A stretch of DNA of 64,000 bases from Polyangiaceae bacterium (GCA_041389725.1 JAWKRG010000005.1:434001-498000), one strand, 5' to 3'; numbered from the stretch's first letter, positions 9,755-18,955 are shown. Numbers and translations are program-made. Notes: a model not told the origin generated them from the letters alone.

Positions 9755-11132
9755 CTGTCGTCGTTGGGGCAGGTTTTGCTTCGCGCGTAGGCGTGCCTGC
9801 CCGCGTGGGTCCGGGACGCGACACTTTCGGCGCCGCAGGCATCGCAAGCGGGGCGCTCACCGCTGCGACCGAACTCGACGCAGCCAGGGCGCTGGTAGCT
9901 TCTGCGGGCACGGCGGCCGTGCTCGGATCGGAACTGGAGGCGGGCGTTGGGTCGCCGTCAGCTAGTGCCGCCTGCGCCACGGTGGGCTGTAATTCCGCTG
10001 ATACGTGGCGCGCTCGCAAGACGAAGATCGCTGCAGTTGCAGCCGTCATGGCGCCCACCAACAGCGCGACCAGTAGAACTCGTCTTCGGCGCGGTCTAGC
10101 CCGGTCGGTATCCGCCCAGGTCGTCAGAGTCTCCGCCAGACTCGTGCTCACCGCGGCCTTGGCGGGGTTCGTCTCGACGGAGTGGACGCCGGCAACGCCC
10201 TTCTGCAAGTGGGCGTATCTGCGCTGGGTGTCCTCGTCGGCAAAGGGGATCAGACGTTGCACGAATGCGGCAACGCTCTGGACACGATCCGCACGGGAAG
10301 TGGCCAGACAGTCCAGGATGAGTGACTCGAGTTCGGCCGGAGCTTCAGGCAGCTTGTCTCGAAGCCGTGGCGGCGCCGCTTCTCCCATGGCGATCTGCAG
10401 CGCGGGGGCAGCTTCCTTCCCGAACAAGCGCTCCCCAGTCAAGAGGTGAAACAACACCACGCCGAGCGCCCAGATGTCCGTACGTGCGTCGACATCTCGC
10501 GCGTCGAGGAACTGCTCGGGGGCCATGTACTGCGGCGTGCCCAACCCAGACTGCGTGGTCGTCAAGGACTCGTCGCCCGTTCCAGGGGGAGGTTTGCTGA
10601 TGCCAAAGTCGAGAAGCTTCACCAACGGCGAACCGTCCCGCCGACGAGTCAAGAACAGGTTGCTGAGCTTGAGATCGCGATGGACGATGCCGCGCTCGTG
10701 CGCTTCGGCGATGGCATCGCACGCCTGCACCACATACGTTGCAGCGTCGCGGAACGATAGCGGTCCCGACTCTTTCAGTAGTCGGGCCAGATCAGTCCCA
10801 TCCAGGAGCTCCATCACGATGAAGGGTTCACCGGAGTCGAGCTCCCCGACGTCGATGACGCGCGTGACGTGCTCGCTCGCCAGGGCCGCCAGGGCCTTGG
10901 CCTCTCTCACGATGCGCCGCGCAGAAGACTCGTCCAAGAGCCCAGCTCGCAACAGCTTGATCGCCACTCGATGCCCGAGCTGGACGTGCCGGGCGACCAC
11001 GACCATGCCCATGCCGCCCTGCCCCAAACTCGCCTCGACGCGATACTTGCCGTCGATGACACTGTTGACGCTGACAACGGGAACGACGCGCAACGCTGCG
11101 CCGCGATCCAATTTGGGCGGCGAAGTTCCCAT
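9729..11132 (-). CDS. transmembrane Ser/Thr protein kinase
   Basis: The 467-aa Hanks-type kinase has Gly loop LGQGGMG (36-42), Lys59, HRDLKLSN (150-157) and DFG (175-177). A C-terminal membrane segment lies at about residues 350-372, with a short extracytoplasmic Ala/Ser/Pro-rich tail. It is divergent from the FHA-sigma-54 activator, 69 bp away. Its 3' end overlaps the TPR/PEGA-like gene. FHA domains bind phosphothreonine, so this kinase is a natural upstream regulator of the divergent activator; that link is inferred from position and domain logic. Confidence 0.93.
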   Translation of the reverse strand: MGTSPPKLDRGAALRVVPVVSVNSVIDGKYRVEASLGQGGMGMVVVARHVQLGHRVAIKLLRAGLLDESSARRIVREAKALAALASEHVTRVIDVGELDSGEPFIVMELLDGTDLARLLKESGPLSFRDAATYVVQACDAIAEAHERGIVHRDLKLSNLFLTRRRDGSPLVKLLDFGISKPPPGTGDESLTTTQSGLGTPQYMAPEQFLDARDVDARTDIWALGVVLFHLLTGERLFGKEAAPALQIAMGEAAPPRLRDKLPEAPAELESLILDCLATSRADRVQSVAAFVQRLIPFADEDTQRRYAHLQKGVAGVHSVETNPAKAAVSTSLAETLTTWADTDRARPRRRRVLLVALLVGAMTAATAAIFVLRARHVSAELQPTVAQAALADGDPTPASSSDPSTAAVPAEATSALAASSSVAAVSAPLAMPAAPKVSRPGPTRAGTPTREAKPAPTTTDDPYAQRR

Positions 11133-11201
11133 CTCTTTTGATTAAAGCGCGGCAGTAGTTCCTGAGCAACTCTCTTTTCCTGCCTTGTCGGCGCGTCACT
11201 C

Positions 11202-12560
11202 GTGCGCGAGAATGTGCTCGGTTCGTCGGTGACTGACCGTAACGATCAGAGTACGAGACTTCGGCCCCCACGATCGCAGCGCGGGTCGGAGGGATTCACA
11301 CTCGTGACGTTTTGGAGCAACGGGAGCGTCGCTGCGAGCCTTCCACACGGCGGAAAGCTGGTCGTGGGTCGAGCCGAGGGCTGCGACCTTCGGGTCCTGG
11401 ACGAGTCGGTATCGCGGCAGCATGTCGCCGTGTACGGCACCTCGCCGCCGTGCATCGAAGATCTGAACAGCGCCAACGGAACGATGGTAGGAAACACCCG
11501 CATCCCCGCCCACGCACGGGTACCCCTGGAGCTTTCTACCGTCGTCGAGCTCGGGGACGCCCTTCTGGTGCTTCGTTCAGGCAGCGTGTCGACGGCAGAT
11601 CGGGAGCCCGTTGCGCCGGATGGCACCGGAGAGCCGTCTCCGGCGATGCAGAGGGTCTACGAACTCGTCGACCTGGTGGCAAAGACCAATATTCCGGTGT
11701 TGTTGCTAGGTAGGACGGGTGTGGGAAAGGGAGTAATTGCCCAGGAGATTCACCAACGCTCCGAACGAGCGAAAGGTCCACTCTTGCGCCTGAACTGTGC
11801 CGCAATTCCGGAACAGATGCTGGAAAGCGAGCTCTTTGGCCACGAGCGCGGGGCATTCACTGGAGCACGGGAGGCGAAACCAGGGCTGCTTGAAGCGGCG
11901 AGCGGCGGAACCCTACTGCTCGACGAGGTGGGTGAACTCGCCGCTGGCGCGCAGGCCAAACTGCTTCACGCCCTGGAGCGGGGCGAGGTCTTGCGGGTCG
12001 GAGCAATCGCGCCACGACCGATCGACACGCGATTCATCGCTGCCACGAATCGCGACCTGAACGCCGAGATGGAAGCCGGGAGATTCCGTGAGGATCTGTA
12101 CTTTCGCCTCAATGGGATGAGCATCACCATTCCGCCGCTGCGCGAACGCCCAACCGAGATCCCAGCGCTGGCGCGATCCTTCGTGCGCGAAGCATGCGTC
12201 CAGTTGGGGATATCGCCGGTCGAGATTACACCGGCCGCACTCGAGCGCCTGACCGCTCACCCTTGGCCAGGAAATGTGCGGGAGTTGCGAAGCGTCATGG
12301 TGCGCGCCGCCTTGGTTGCCCGCGGAAGTCGCATTGGCATCGAGCACTTCGAGCCCGTAGCGGAGTCTGCGGCCTCCCGGAAAGCTACCCAGCTACGTGC
12401 AGAAGTGCGAGAGCTCGAGCTGCGCCGAGTTGTCGAGGTTCTCGAACAGTGCCGGAACAATCAGGTCGAGGCTGCGAAGCGCCTTGGCATCTCGCGTGGA
12501 ACGCTGCGCCGCCGCATGAAGGAACTCGGTCTGCTGAGTGCCAAGGTTGCGAAAGACTAG
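11202..12560 (+). CDS. FHA-domain sigma-54-dependent transcriptional activator
   Basis: The 452-aa product carries an N-terminal FHA domain (about 40-125; VVGR, SRQH and NSANG motifs), an AAA+ domain with Walker A GRTGVGKG (170-177), the sigma-54 contact loop GAFTGA (217-222) and a Walker B LLLDEVGEL, then a Fis-type helix-turn-helix (about 410-450). Such proteins read a phosphothreonine signal and remodel sigma-54 polymerase. The start is a GTG at 11202; a second GTG at 11229 would also keep all domains. It is flanked by a divergent kinase and followed by a palindrome and a -24/-12-like promoter, which it may control. Confidence 0.93.
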   Translation: MRENVLGSSVTDRNDQSTRLRPPRSQRGSEGFTLVTFWSNGSVAASLPHGGKLVVGRAEGCDLRVLDESVSRQHVAVYGTSPPCIEDLNSANGTMVGNTRIPAHARVPLELSTVVELGDALLVLRSGSVSTADREPVAPDGTGEPSPAMQRVYELVDLVAKTNIPVLLLGRTGVGKGVIAQEIHQRSERAKGPLLRLNCAAIPEQMLESELFGHERGAFTGAREAKPGLLEAASGGTLLLDEVGELAAGAQAKLLHALERGEVLRVGAIAPRPIDTRFIAATNRDLNAEMEAGRFREDLYFRLNGMSITIPPLRERPTEIPALARSFVREACVQLGISPVEITPAALERLTAHPWPGNVRELRSVMVRAALVARGSRIGIEHFEPVAESAASRKATQLRAEVRELELRRVVEVLEQCRNNQVEAAKRLGISRGTLRRRMKELGLLSAKVAKD

Positions 12561-12593
12561 TGGCGCACGACCCGTCCCGGGCTGTTCAAGCGT

Positions 12594-12622
12594 GGTACAG
12601 CGCTGTACCGCGACGGTACAGC
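12594..12622. promoter_or_regulatory. palindrome plus third half-site, candidate activator-binding site
   Basis: A perfect 16-bp palindrome GGTACAGCGCTGTACC (12594-12609) is followed by a third GGTACAGC half-site at 12615-12622, placed 21 bp (two helical turns) after the first half-site. It lies 34 bp after the stop of the FHA-sigma-54 activator gene and about 75-90 bp upstream of the -24/-12-like element, a normal place for an enhancer. It could also form a hairpin terminator, but no T tract follows. Confidence 0.55.
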
Positions 12623-12682
12623 GCACGCCTCAGGCGGCCTGCCGGGCCGCGCGATCGCCCGAAGAACGCGAGCATGTGCGCA

Positions 12683-12698
12683 TGGAACGAGGCCTGCA
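12683..12698 (+). promoter_or_regulatory. candidate sigma-54 (-24/-12) promoter
   Basis: TGGAACGAGGCCTGCA keeps the invariant GG and GC at the required 10-base separation and differs from the TGGCACG-N4-TTGCW consensus at two positions. Transcription would begin around 12709, two bases before the ATG at 12711, so the message would be nearly leaderless; this agrees with the lack of a ribosome-binding site. In GC-rich DNA a chance match is possible. Confidence 0.4.
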
Positions 12699-12710
12699 CT
12701 AGCCGCCAAA

Positions 12711-15302
12711 ATGCGAACACATCTCTGGGCGACGATGGCTGCGTTCTTGATGGCTGCGGGTTGCGGAAGTGATTCCGACCCGACCGGTGGGACGAAGGAT
12801 GGCGGCACATGTACCCCGACTACGTGTCAGTCACTTGGGAAGACCTGCGGCTCTGTGTCCGATGGTTGCGACGGAACGCTCGACTGCGGGACGTGCGCGG
12901 CCCCGGACACTTGTGGGGGGAATGGCGTCGCGAACATGTGTGGTTGCACACCCACCACTTGCGCAGCCGAAGGCAAGAACTGCGGAACGATGCCAGACGG
13001 CTGCGGCGGCGTCTTGACCTGTGGCACCTGCACGGCTCCCGAAGTGTGTGGTGCGGCTGCCCCCAACCTGTGTGGCATCGGCGATTGCCCAACCAAGACG
13101 ACTTGCGCAGGTGAAGGGAAGAATTGTGGCGTCATCAGCGACGGCTGCGCTGACGTCCTGGACTGCGGCACCTGCAGTGGATCCGAGGTTTGCGGCGGCG
13201 ACGGCACACCCAACGTGTGTGCCTGCAAACCAACCACTTGCGGTGCGGAGGGCAAGAACTGCGGGAGCATTCCCGATGGCTGTGGGAACAGCTTGGACTG
13301 CGGTAGCTGCAGTGCCCCGGAGACGTGCGGCGGTGCGGGCGTCACCAACGTTTGCGGCACGACCGGCAGCGGCGGCGCAGGTGGTGGGAGCGGAGGCAGC
13401 GGAGGCAGCGGAACCGGTGGTGTAGGCACCGGGGGTAGCAGCACAGGCGGCACCGGAACGGGAGGAACTGGAACCGGCGGAATTGGAACCGGTGGAACCG
13501 GCGCCACTGGCACGGGTGGTGTCGCCGGTGGAACCCTTGGAGACGTACCTCCCTGGATCGCCGCGTTGCCAAACTTGAGCAACGGCTTGAAGTGGATGCC
13601 CGGTGTTCCCGGCGGGATCCCGAGCGGCACCGTCGACACCACGCTGACGGCAGGACAAATGACCTCGTCCGCGATCAACTCGGCGATCTCGGCCGCATCC
13701 GCGAAAGGCTCGCCCAGCAACATCCGCGTCGTGCAGCTTCCTGCGGGGACCTTCTCGATCTCCGGCACGATCGTTCCTAGAAACTACGTCATTTTGCGAG
13801 GCGCGGGGGCTTGGGGCAGCGGACGCACTCGGCTCAACTTCAGCGCGGGCGGGGGCGTCGAGTCCAATGACATTTCATGGGGAAGCGTGCCGCTGACCAA
13901 CATGGCGTTGCAGGCAGGACAGACGTTGCCCATAGGCTCCAGCTCAGTGAGTGTCGCCAGTGCAGCGAACGTCGCTGTGGGTGACCTCATCCAGCTCGAC
14001 CAACTCGACGATCTCTCCTACGTTGCCATTCTCGACGCAGGCTACAACAAGCGCGCGCCTTTCACCGATGGGCCCTATCACGGACCGATTTCGCCTGACG
14101 GCTTCCGCTCCGTCGCGTCCGTGCACCAGGTCACAGCCGTCAATGGCACGACGATCAGCTTCGACCCGCCGACCAGAATCGCCTACAGCTACTACGCCGC
14201 GGACGGCAAGACGCAGCTCAAGCCACAAGTGTGGCGCGTCTCACGTCGCGGAAGCAACGGACTCTGGTGGTTTGGTCTGGAGAAGATGTCCATTGCAGGT
14301 CCCCACAATGGAGCGATCGTGTACCACGCAGGCGCCTTCGACTGGATTTACGACGTCGAGACGGACGGCTCGGCGAACGGTGGCATCACGGACGACCACA
14401 TTCGCTTCGAACATCAGTTCCGTTCCGAGGTGAGGCGTGTCTACTCCCATCACACCGCTGGAGGACCCGTTTCAGGTGGCGCCAACTACGGCATCAACCT
14501 GAACGCCGCCACCAGTGAAAGTCTCGTCATCGACAGCATCGTGATGTACATGAACAAGCTGATCCAGACCAACGCTTGTGGTCCGGGCAACGTCATCGCC
14601 TACAACTACGTGGACAACACGTCGGCGAACGGCGGCGCATGGATGGATGGCGCGATCAACGGCTCCCATCAATCCTTCTCGCATCACCTACTGGTCGAGG
14701 GGAACTGGTCTGCCAACATCGGTTGCGACACGACCCATGGCGTCTCCGGGTTCATGGCGTTCCTACGCAACTACGCCCATGGGCGATCGACGAACTACAA
14801 CAACACGTCGAACCAACGCGCGGCGAATAGCGATGGTTGGCAGCGCGAGATGGCGTTCATGGGCAACGTCCTCTCCACTGCGAGCGGAGGCGTGTATGAG
14901 GAAACGAAGGCAGCTTCGGGCAAGTTCACCGTCTGGAGCATTGGCCAGAATGTGTGGGGAGCTGGCGACGACTACGATGCGCAGACGACGCTGCCGCCCA
15001 AGAACAGCATGCAGTATAGCGGTACGGTCTGGGACGCTCGCCAGGCGACCTTCACGACGAAAGCAAAAGACAAGCTCTGGCGGCATGGCAACTGGGACAG
15101 CGTGCACGGCAGCATCTTCGACTGGGATGCAGCTTTCCCTGCACACGTCGTAGCACCGTCGTTCTTCCTGACCAGCGCGCCATCCTTCTTTGGAGCGAAT
15201 CCCTGGCCGTGGATCAATTCGACGGGAGCTAGCGCGAGCCAGCGGGTGGCGACACTCCCCGCGAAGTCCCGTTTCGATGCGGGTACGCCCTTTGCGCCTT
15301 GA
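12711..15302 (+). CDS. Cys-repeat and beta-helix surface lipoprotein
   Basis: The 863-aa product has a signal peptide and lipobox (AAGC, Cys18). Four tandem Cys-rich modules of about 43 residues follow (residues 33-215; pattern TC..EGKNCG..DGC...LDCGTC...ETCGG), then a Gly/Thr linker (about 217-277). The remaining 580 residues resemble a right-handed parallel beta-helix of the pectate-lyase type (strand-rich, ending in conserved ANPWPW...). It may bind or cleave polysaccharide, but no catalytic triad is evident. It is the likely target of the upstream FHA activator. Its stop codon lies 2 bp from that of the convergent gene. Confidence 0.87.
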   Translation: MRTHLWATMAAFLMAAGCGSDSDPTGGTKDGGTCTPTTCQSLGKTCGSVSDGCDGTLDCGTCAAPDTCGGNGVANMCGCTPTTCAAEGKNCGTMPDGCGGVLTCGTCTAPEVCGAAAPNLCGIGDCPTKTTCAGEGKNCGVISDGCADVLDCGTCSGSEVCGGDGTPNVCACKPTTCGAEGKNCGSIPDGCGNSLDCGSCSAPETCGGAGVTNVCGTTGSGGAGGGSGGSGGSGTGGVGTGGSSTGGTGTGGTGTGGIGTGGTGATGTGGVAGGTLGDVPPWIAALPNLSNGLKWMPGVPGGIPSGTVDTTLTAGQMTSSAINSAISAASAKGSPSNIRVVQLPAGTFSISGTIVPRNYVILRGAGAWGSGRTRLNFSAGGGVESNDISWGSVPLTNMALQAGQTLPIGSSSVSVASAANVAVGDLIQLDQLDDLSYVAILDAGYNKRAPFTDGPYHGPISPDGFRSVASVHQVTAVNGTTISFDPPTRIAYSYYAADGKTQLKPQVWRVSRRGSNGLWWFGLEKMSIAGPHNGAIVYHAGAFDWIYDVETDGSANGGITDDHIRFEHQFRSEVRRVYSHHTAGGPVSGGANYGINLNAATSESLVIDSIVMYMNKLIQTNACGPGNVIAYNYVDNTSANGGAWMDGAINGSHQSFSHHLLVEGNWSANIGCDTTHGVSGFMAFLRNYAHGRSTNYNNTSNQRAANSDGWQREMAFMGNVLSTASGGVYEETKAASGKFTVWSIGQNVWGAGDDYDAQTTLPPKNSMQYSGTVWDARQATFTTKAKDKLWRHGNWDSVHGSIFDWDAAFPAHVVAPSFFLTSAPSFFGANPWPWINSTGASASQRVATLPAKSRFDAGTPFAP

Positions 15303-15304
15303 GC

Positions 15305-16438
15305 TCAGAAGGCGACTTTTGCAACGGTGCCGTCGCCGGCGTTCAACCAGTACGCAGCCCGAGTGTCTGCGGCGATTCGACCCGGCGACGCCTGACTACC
15401 AGCAAGCTGCCGCTCGCATGGGGGTGGGCTGCACGCGCCAGACTTGGCGGTTGCTCGGACCTGTCCCAGGCTCGGAATTGTCCACACGACCAAGTCGCCT
15501 CCAACGGCGACACCGAGCGCGGAGGCACTGCTCGAACTCGCCAGCGCCCGCGCGCTCGCAGCGCTGCATCCAGTAGAAATGCTGTCGCCCTTCTGCGCCG
15601 TGAAGACCTCTCCACTGTCGGTCGTCCAGTACGCGTTCGCGGCATCGATGGCGATGGCGTTCACGTACTCGCCACAGCCATACAGCTGAGCCGGCTGGCC
15701 ACTCCCATCGGCGGCAGCCCGCCAGACTTGACCGGTTGTGTCTTGACCCCAGAAGACGGAATCGCCATCGGCCGCAACCTCCTGCGGAAACTGGAGGTCC
15801 TGTGCGGTGATCGCCTTCACCGTGACGTTGCCGCTACCGTCGATCACTGCTCGTTGAATGCCCCCGACGTTGGTGTCGTCGGTTCTTGCCCAGAGGAGTG
15901 CGCCCCCGCCGAGCGCCAGGCCGGCTCGTCCCGGCTGATTCGAAGCCACCAACAAAGGCGATGTGCCGTCTTTGTTCGCGGCGCGAATGCTCGGGGTGCC
16001 GTTGTTGTCGCTACGCTCGCGAAAATAGACGCGAGTGTCATCCACGGCGATGCGAGCGATCCCAGGGGTGATGCCGGAAATGAGGATGGCCTCGCCCTGA
16101 CCATTCTTGGCGACGCGACGCACCGTACCGTCCTCTGTGGACCAGTAGACGAAGTCGGCGTCGAGCGCGACGTCCGTCGGCACGCCCGAGAAGGTAGCGA
16201 GCACGACGGGCTGGCAAGTGCCGGCGCTGCAGGCGGCTCCCAAACACGAGTGGCCGCATGCACCACAGTGATTCGGATCGTCGTCGACCTGGTTGGGGTC
16301 GCACGGCGTGGAGCCCTCGGTCACGATCGGAACGTCGCTATCGATTCCTAGAATCACTTGGCAGCCGACGGCGCCGCCGAGCATCAGGGCTGCCAGCGCC
16401 GCGCATCGTGGCAAAGAGTCGGACCGCATCGAATGCAC
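15305..16438 (-). CDS. beta-propeller lipoprotein
   Basis: The 377-aa product has a signal peptide with lipobox AVGC, a short Cys-rich module (HCGACGHSC...GTC, about residues 55-75), then repeated blades of the form xDxxxVYWSTxDGTVxRVxxxG typical of a six- or seven-bladed propeller. An ATG three codons further in (16429) is an equal start candidate. Such CGACGxxC-plus-propeller lipoproteins are common in myxobacteria and lack a known ligand. It is convergent with the beta-helix lipoprotein, leaving only 2 bp between stop codons. Confidence 0.87.
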   Translation of the reverse strand: MHSMRSDSLPRCAALAALMLGGAVGCQVILGIDSDVPIVTEGSTPCDPNQVDDDPNHCGACGHSCLGAACSAGTCQPVVLATFSGVPTDVALDADFVYWSTEDGTVRRVAKNGQGEAILISGITPGIARIAVDDTRVYFRERSDNNGTPSIRAANKDGTSPLLVASNQPGRAGLALGGGALLWARTDDTNVGGIQRAVIDGSGNVTVKAITAQDLQFPQEVAADGDSVFWGQDTTGQVWRAAADGSGQPAQLYGCGEYVNAIAIDAANAYWTTDSGEVFTAQKGDSISTGCSAASARALASSSSASALGVAVGGDLVVWTIPSLGQVRATAKSGACSPPPCERQLAGSQASPGRIAADTRAAYWLNAGDGTVAKVAF

Positions 16439-16472
16439 CGATCATACATCGCCACGGCAAGCAGCATCAGGA

Positions 16473-16682
16473 TCATGCCGGGTCGAGTCGAATGCCCGCG
16501 TAGACTTGGTTGACGTCGAGGCTGACGGAACGCCCCTGCAGCTCGAACCCCAACAACTCACCAGCCGCGATATCCCGGTCCGCCCAGCCTTCGGCGGTTC
16601 TCGAGACGAGGGTGATCCTGGCCTCGCGGTGTGAGACCAGGATCACGGCACGGAGGGCGGGGATGGTGAGCGTGCACTCCAG
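16473..16682 (-). pseudogene. 3' remnant of a Uma2-family gene
   Basis: Reading on the minus strand from about 16682 to the stop at 16473 gives some 69 residues (LTIPALRAVILVSHREARIT ... VSLDVNQVYAGI) that match the C-terminal part of Uma2-family (DUF820) putative endonucleases, ending in the usual SLDVxxVYxG block. The N-terminal half, with the catalytic Asp/Glu residues, is missing; the frame runs into the Gly-linker of the opposing lipoprotein gene. An intact Uma2 protein is encoded at 54508-55089. Confidence 0.6.
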
Positions 16683-16729
16683 CCGTTCGCGCCTTGACCG
16701 CCCTAAGATCGGCGCGCAACCTGTCGTGC

Positions 16730-18088
16730 ATGACACGGTACGCATGGGGTCTGGCGTTGCTTGCGCTGGTTGGCTGCTCGAGCGAGAGCGACGACAACAA
16801 GGGAAGTGGCGGTAGTGGCGCAATGGCGACAGGTGGAGCCGCCGGCACGAGCGGGAGCGGAGGCGCGAACACGGGCGGCACCGCTGGCGGAGGTGGCAGT
16901 GCAGGTACATCGGGTAGCGGCGGTGCGGGCGGCAGCGTCAGTCCCGACAAGCTTCCGCTGATCGACATCACGGATCTTCAGTACGAAGGCGCGCTCCGTC
17001 TGCCTGCCTCGGACTTCGGCATCTCCTCCCTGAACTACTCCCAGGGTCCGATCGCCTACGACGCGAAACGCAAGTCGATCTACATCGTCGGTCACGACTA
17101 TCAGCAGGCGATCGCCGAGTTCGCCGTGCCGGCGCTCACGAACAGTACGACGCTGACGGACTTGAAGATGGCAGGCGCGCCGACGCAGACCTTCGCGTCC
17201 ATGCTCGACCGCGTTGGCAGCAACCCGAATGCCCTCGACAAGCTCGGCGGCATGGCCGTGCTGGAAGGCGCGAACGGCCCCGAGCTCTTGGTGCACGCCT
17301 TCGAATACTACGACGCGCCCGCAGACAACACGCAGACCACGCTGGTGGTGCGAGACCCGACGCAGCTCGGCAGCTCGAAGGTCGATGGCTTCTACTCCTT
17401 TGCTGGCGCCGCCCACACCGTGGGTTGGATCAGCCCAATCCCGAACGAGTGGCAGTCGCTGCTCGGTGGCAAAGTGCTGACCGGCGGCTCGAGCGGCTGG
17501 CCCATCATCGGACGGCTGAGCGTCGGACCTTCCGCGTTCGTGTTCGACGCGGCAGATGTGGTGGGCAATGCCTCGCCACCTGGCAACGTCTCCACGACCG
17601 CGCTTCTGGACTTCAGTTTGAACAACCCCCTCGACGCGGATCTGAGCAACGACAGCGGAACCAACGACCTGTGGACGCATCTTTCCCGCGCTGCCTACGG
17701 CTTTATCGCACCGGGAACGCGCACCTACGTAACGCTCGGCAGCAGCGGCGGTCACGCCAGCGGCGTCTGCTACAAGTGCACGCCCTCGGGAGCATCGCAG
17801 CCATGCGGTGGGTATTGCTCCAAGGACGGCTCGGACTACGACAACTACTTCTGGTTCTGGGACGTGAACGATCTGGTCAAAGTCAAGCAGGGCGCGCTGC
17901 AACCCCACGCCGTCAAGCCCTACGCCCACGGCAAGTTCGCCACGCCCTTCTCCAGCAAAGACATCGGCGGCGGGAGCTTCGACCCCGGGTCAGGGCTGCT
18001 ATATCTCACGCTTCAGCACGCCGACGACGGTCAAGGCCAGTACAACAACCCGCCCGTGGTGCTCGCCTACTCCATCAAGAAGAAGTAG
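16730..18088 (+). CDS. Gly-linker lipoprotein of unknown function
   Basis: The ATG at 16730 is chosen because it gives a classic signal peptide with lipobox LVGC (Cys16); the frame upstream is unrelated. The 452-aa product has a Gly/Ser/Thr linker (about 25-78) and a 370-residue globular part with repeated hydrophobic-Tyr-Asp strands, a CYKCTPSG...CGGYC Cys cluster near residue 345 and a final LVLAYS-like strand, suggesting a propeller-type fold. I do not recognise the family. A 7-bp perfect hairpin overlaps its stop codon. Confidence 0.83.
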   Translation: MTRYAWGLALLALVGCSSESDDNKGSGGSGAMATGGAAGTSGSGGANTGGTAGGGGSAGTSGSGGAGGSVSPDKLPLIDITDLQYEGALRLPASDFGISSLNYSQGPIAYDAKRKSIYIVGHDYQQAIAEFAVPALTNSTTLTDLKMAGAPTQTFASMLDRVGSNPNALDKLGGMAVLEGANGPELLVHAFEYYDAPADNTQTTLVVRDPTQLGSSKVDGFYSFAGAAHTVGWISPIPNEWQSLLGGKVLTGGSSGWPIIGRLSVGPSAFVFDAADVVGNASPPGNVSTTALLDFSLNNPLDADLSNDSGTNDLWTHLSRAAYGFIAPGTRTYVTLGSSGGHASGVCYKCTPSGASQPCGGYCSKDGSDYDNYFWFWDVNDLVKVKQGALQPHAVKPYAHGKFATPFSSKDIGGGSFDPGSGLLYLTLQHADDGQGQYNNPPVVLAYSIKKK

Positions 18089-18104
18089 CGCGACCCGTCG
18101 CGCT
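18087..18104. terminator. short hairpin between convergent genes
   Basis: AGCGCGA and TCGCGCT form a perfect 7-bp stem with a CCCG loop, overlapping the stop codon of the upstream gene. A second, weaker GCGAC/GTCGC hairpin follows at 18119-18134. Both lie between convergent stop codons at 18088 and 18137. No T tract follows. Confidence 0.4.
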
Positions 18105-18136
18105 GATTCAGGCGCGAAGCGACTCTCCGGTCGCGC

Positions 18137-18955
18137 TCATTCGGGTAGAGCGAAACGACTCCTGAGCCGCGCGGCCGATGGGCTGTTCGGGTAGGTCGCG
18201 AGAAAGCGCTGCGCCACTTGCCGCGCCTGCGCGGTCCGTCCGCTTTGCTGGAGCATGTCAATCTGCACGAGCGTGAGTTCGGGGTAGAGCCGACCGTTGG
18301 GAAAGCGAGAGCGGTACTCGGCGATGGCGGCGCTTGCACCCGACCCATCTCCGCGATTGACCGCCGTCCGTGCACGCTCGAGCACCAAGAGCTCGTCCTT
18401 CAACGTGGTCGAGTCACGTCCTGAAAGATCGGCAGCGCTGGCAGCGACGTTTGCGCTCGTCGGGGCTTTGGTTGACGTTGCCGTGGGCGGAGACGGATTC
18501 GAAACAGGCGTGCCACTGGTGGGAGTGACGGGTTTCGCGTGCGCGGCGGTCTTCTGCTGCGTTGGAGCTGCGACCGTGCCCGCACTCGCCGGCGCTGCGA
18601 CCGTGCCCGCACTCGCCGGCGCTGCGACTACCACGCTTCCCGTCGCGGCAGACGACGGCGCGCCTGCATCAATCGCGGTTTGCACCGCGACAGAAGCACC
18701 AACCCCGAACAGAGCACCGATCCCCAACCACTTGACGATACTGCCACTCAGCAGGCTGCCCGCACCCGCTGCAGTGGCGGCCCCTGTCGCACCCGTCGCA
18801 GTGGCGGCCCCCGCCGCACCCGTGGCGCTCGCCGCTGCAGTGGTGGCAAGCAGCACCTTGTGCAGCGTCCGCGACGAGGGCTCCTCCGCATCACCTGCAC
18901 GTAGCAACCTGCCGAGCAGTGCGTCTCCGTCTCGGGGAAGGCGTTCGTCGCTCAT
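18137..18955 (-). CDS. sigma-linked membrane protein with TPR-like outer domain
   Basis: The 272-aa product starts with a short cytoplasmic region (MSDERLPRDGDALLGRLLRA), then a long Ala/Gly/Thr-rich hydrophobic segment with a membrane helix around residues 68-88 (WLGIGALFGVGASV), a Pro/Ala/Thr linker, and a C-terminal helical domain (about 195-272) resembling tetratricopeptide or outer-membrane-assembly YbgF-like repeats. Its ATG overlaps the stop of the ECF sigma gene (ATGA), so it is translationally coupled; this position suits an anti-sigma role. Two identical 24-bp stretches near 18580-18627 encode a repeated Ala-rich segment. Confidence 0.82.
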   Translation of the reverse strand: MSDERLPRDGDALLGRLLRAGDAEEPSSRTLHKVLLATTAAASATGAAGAATATGATGAATAAGAGSLLSGSIVKWLGIGALFGVGASVAVQTAIDAGAPSSAATGSVVVAAPASAGTVAAPASAGTVAAPTQQKTAAHAKPVTPTSGTPVSNPSPPTATSTKAPTSANVAASAADLSGRDSTTLKDELLVLERARTAVNRGDGSGASAAIAEYRSRFPNGRLYPELTLVQIDMLQQSGRTAQARQVAQRFLATYPNSPSAARLRSRFALPE

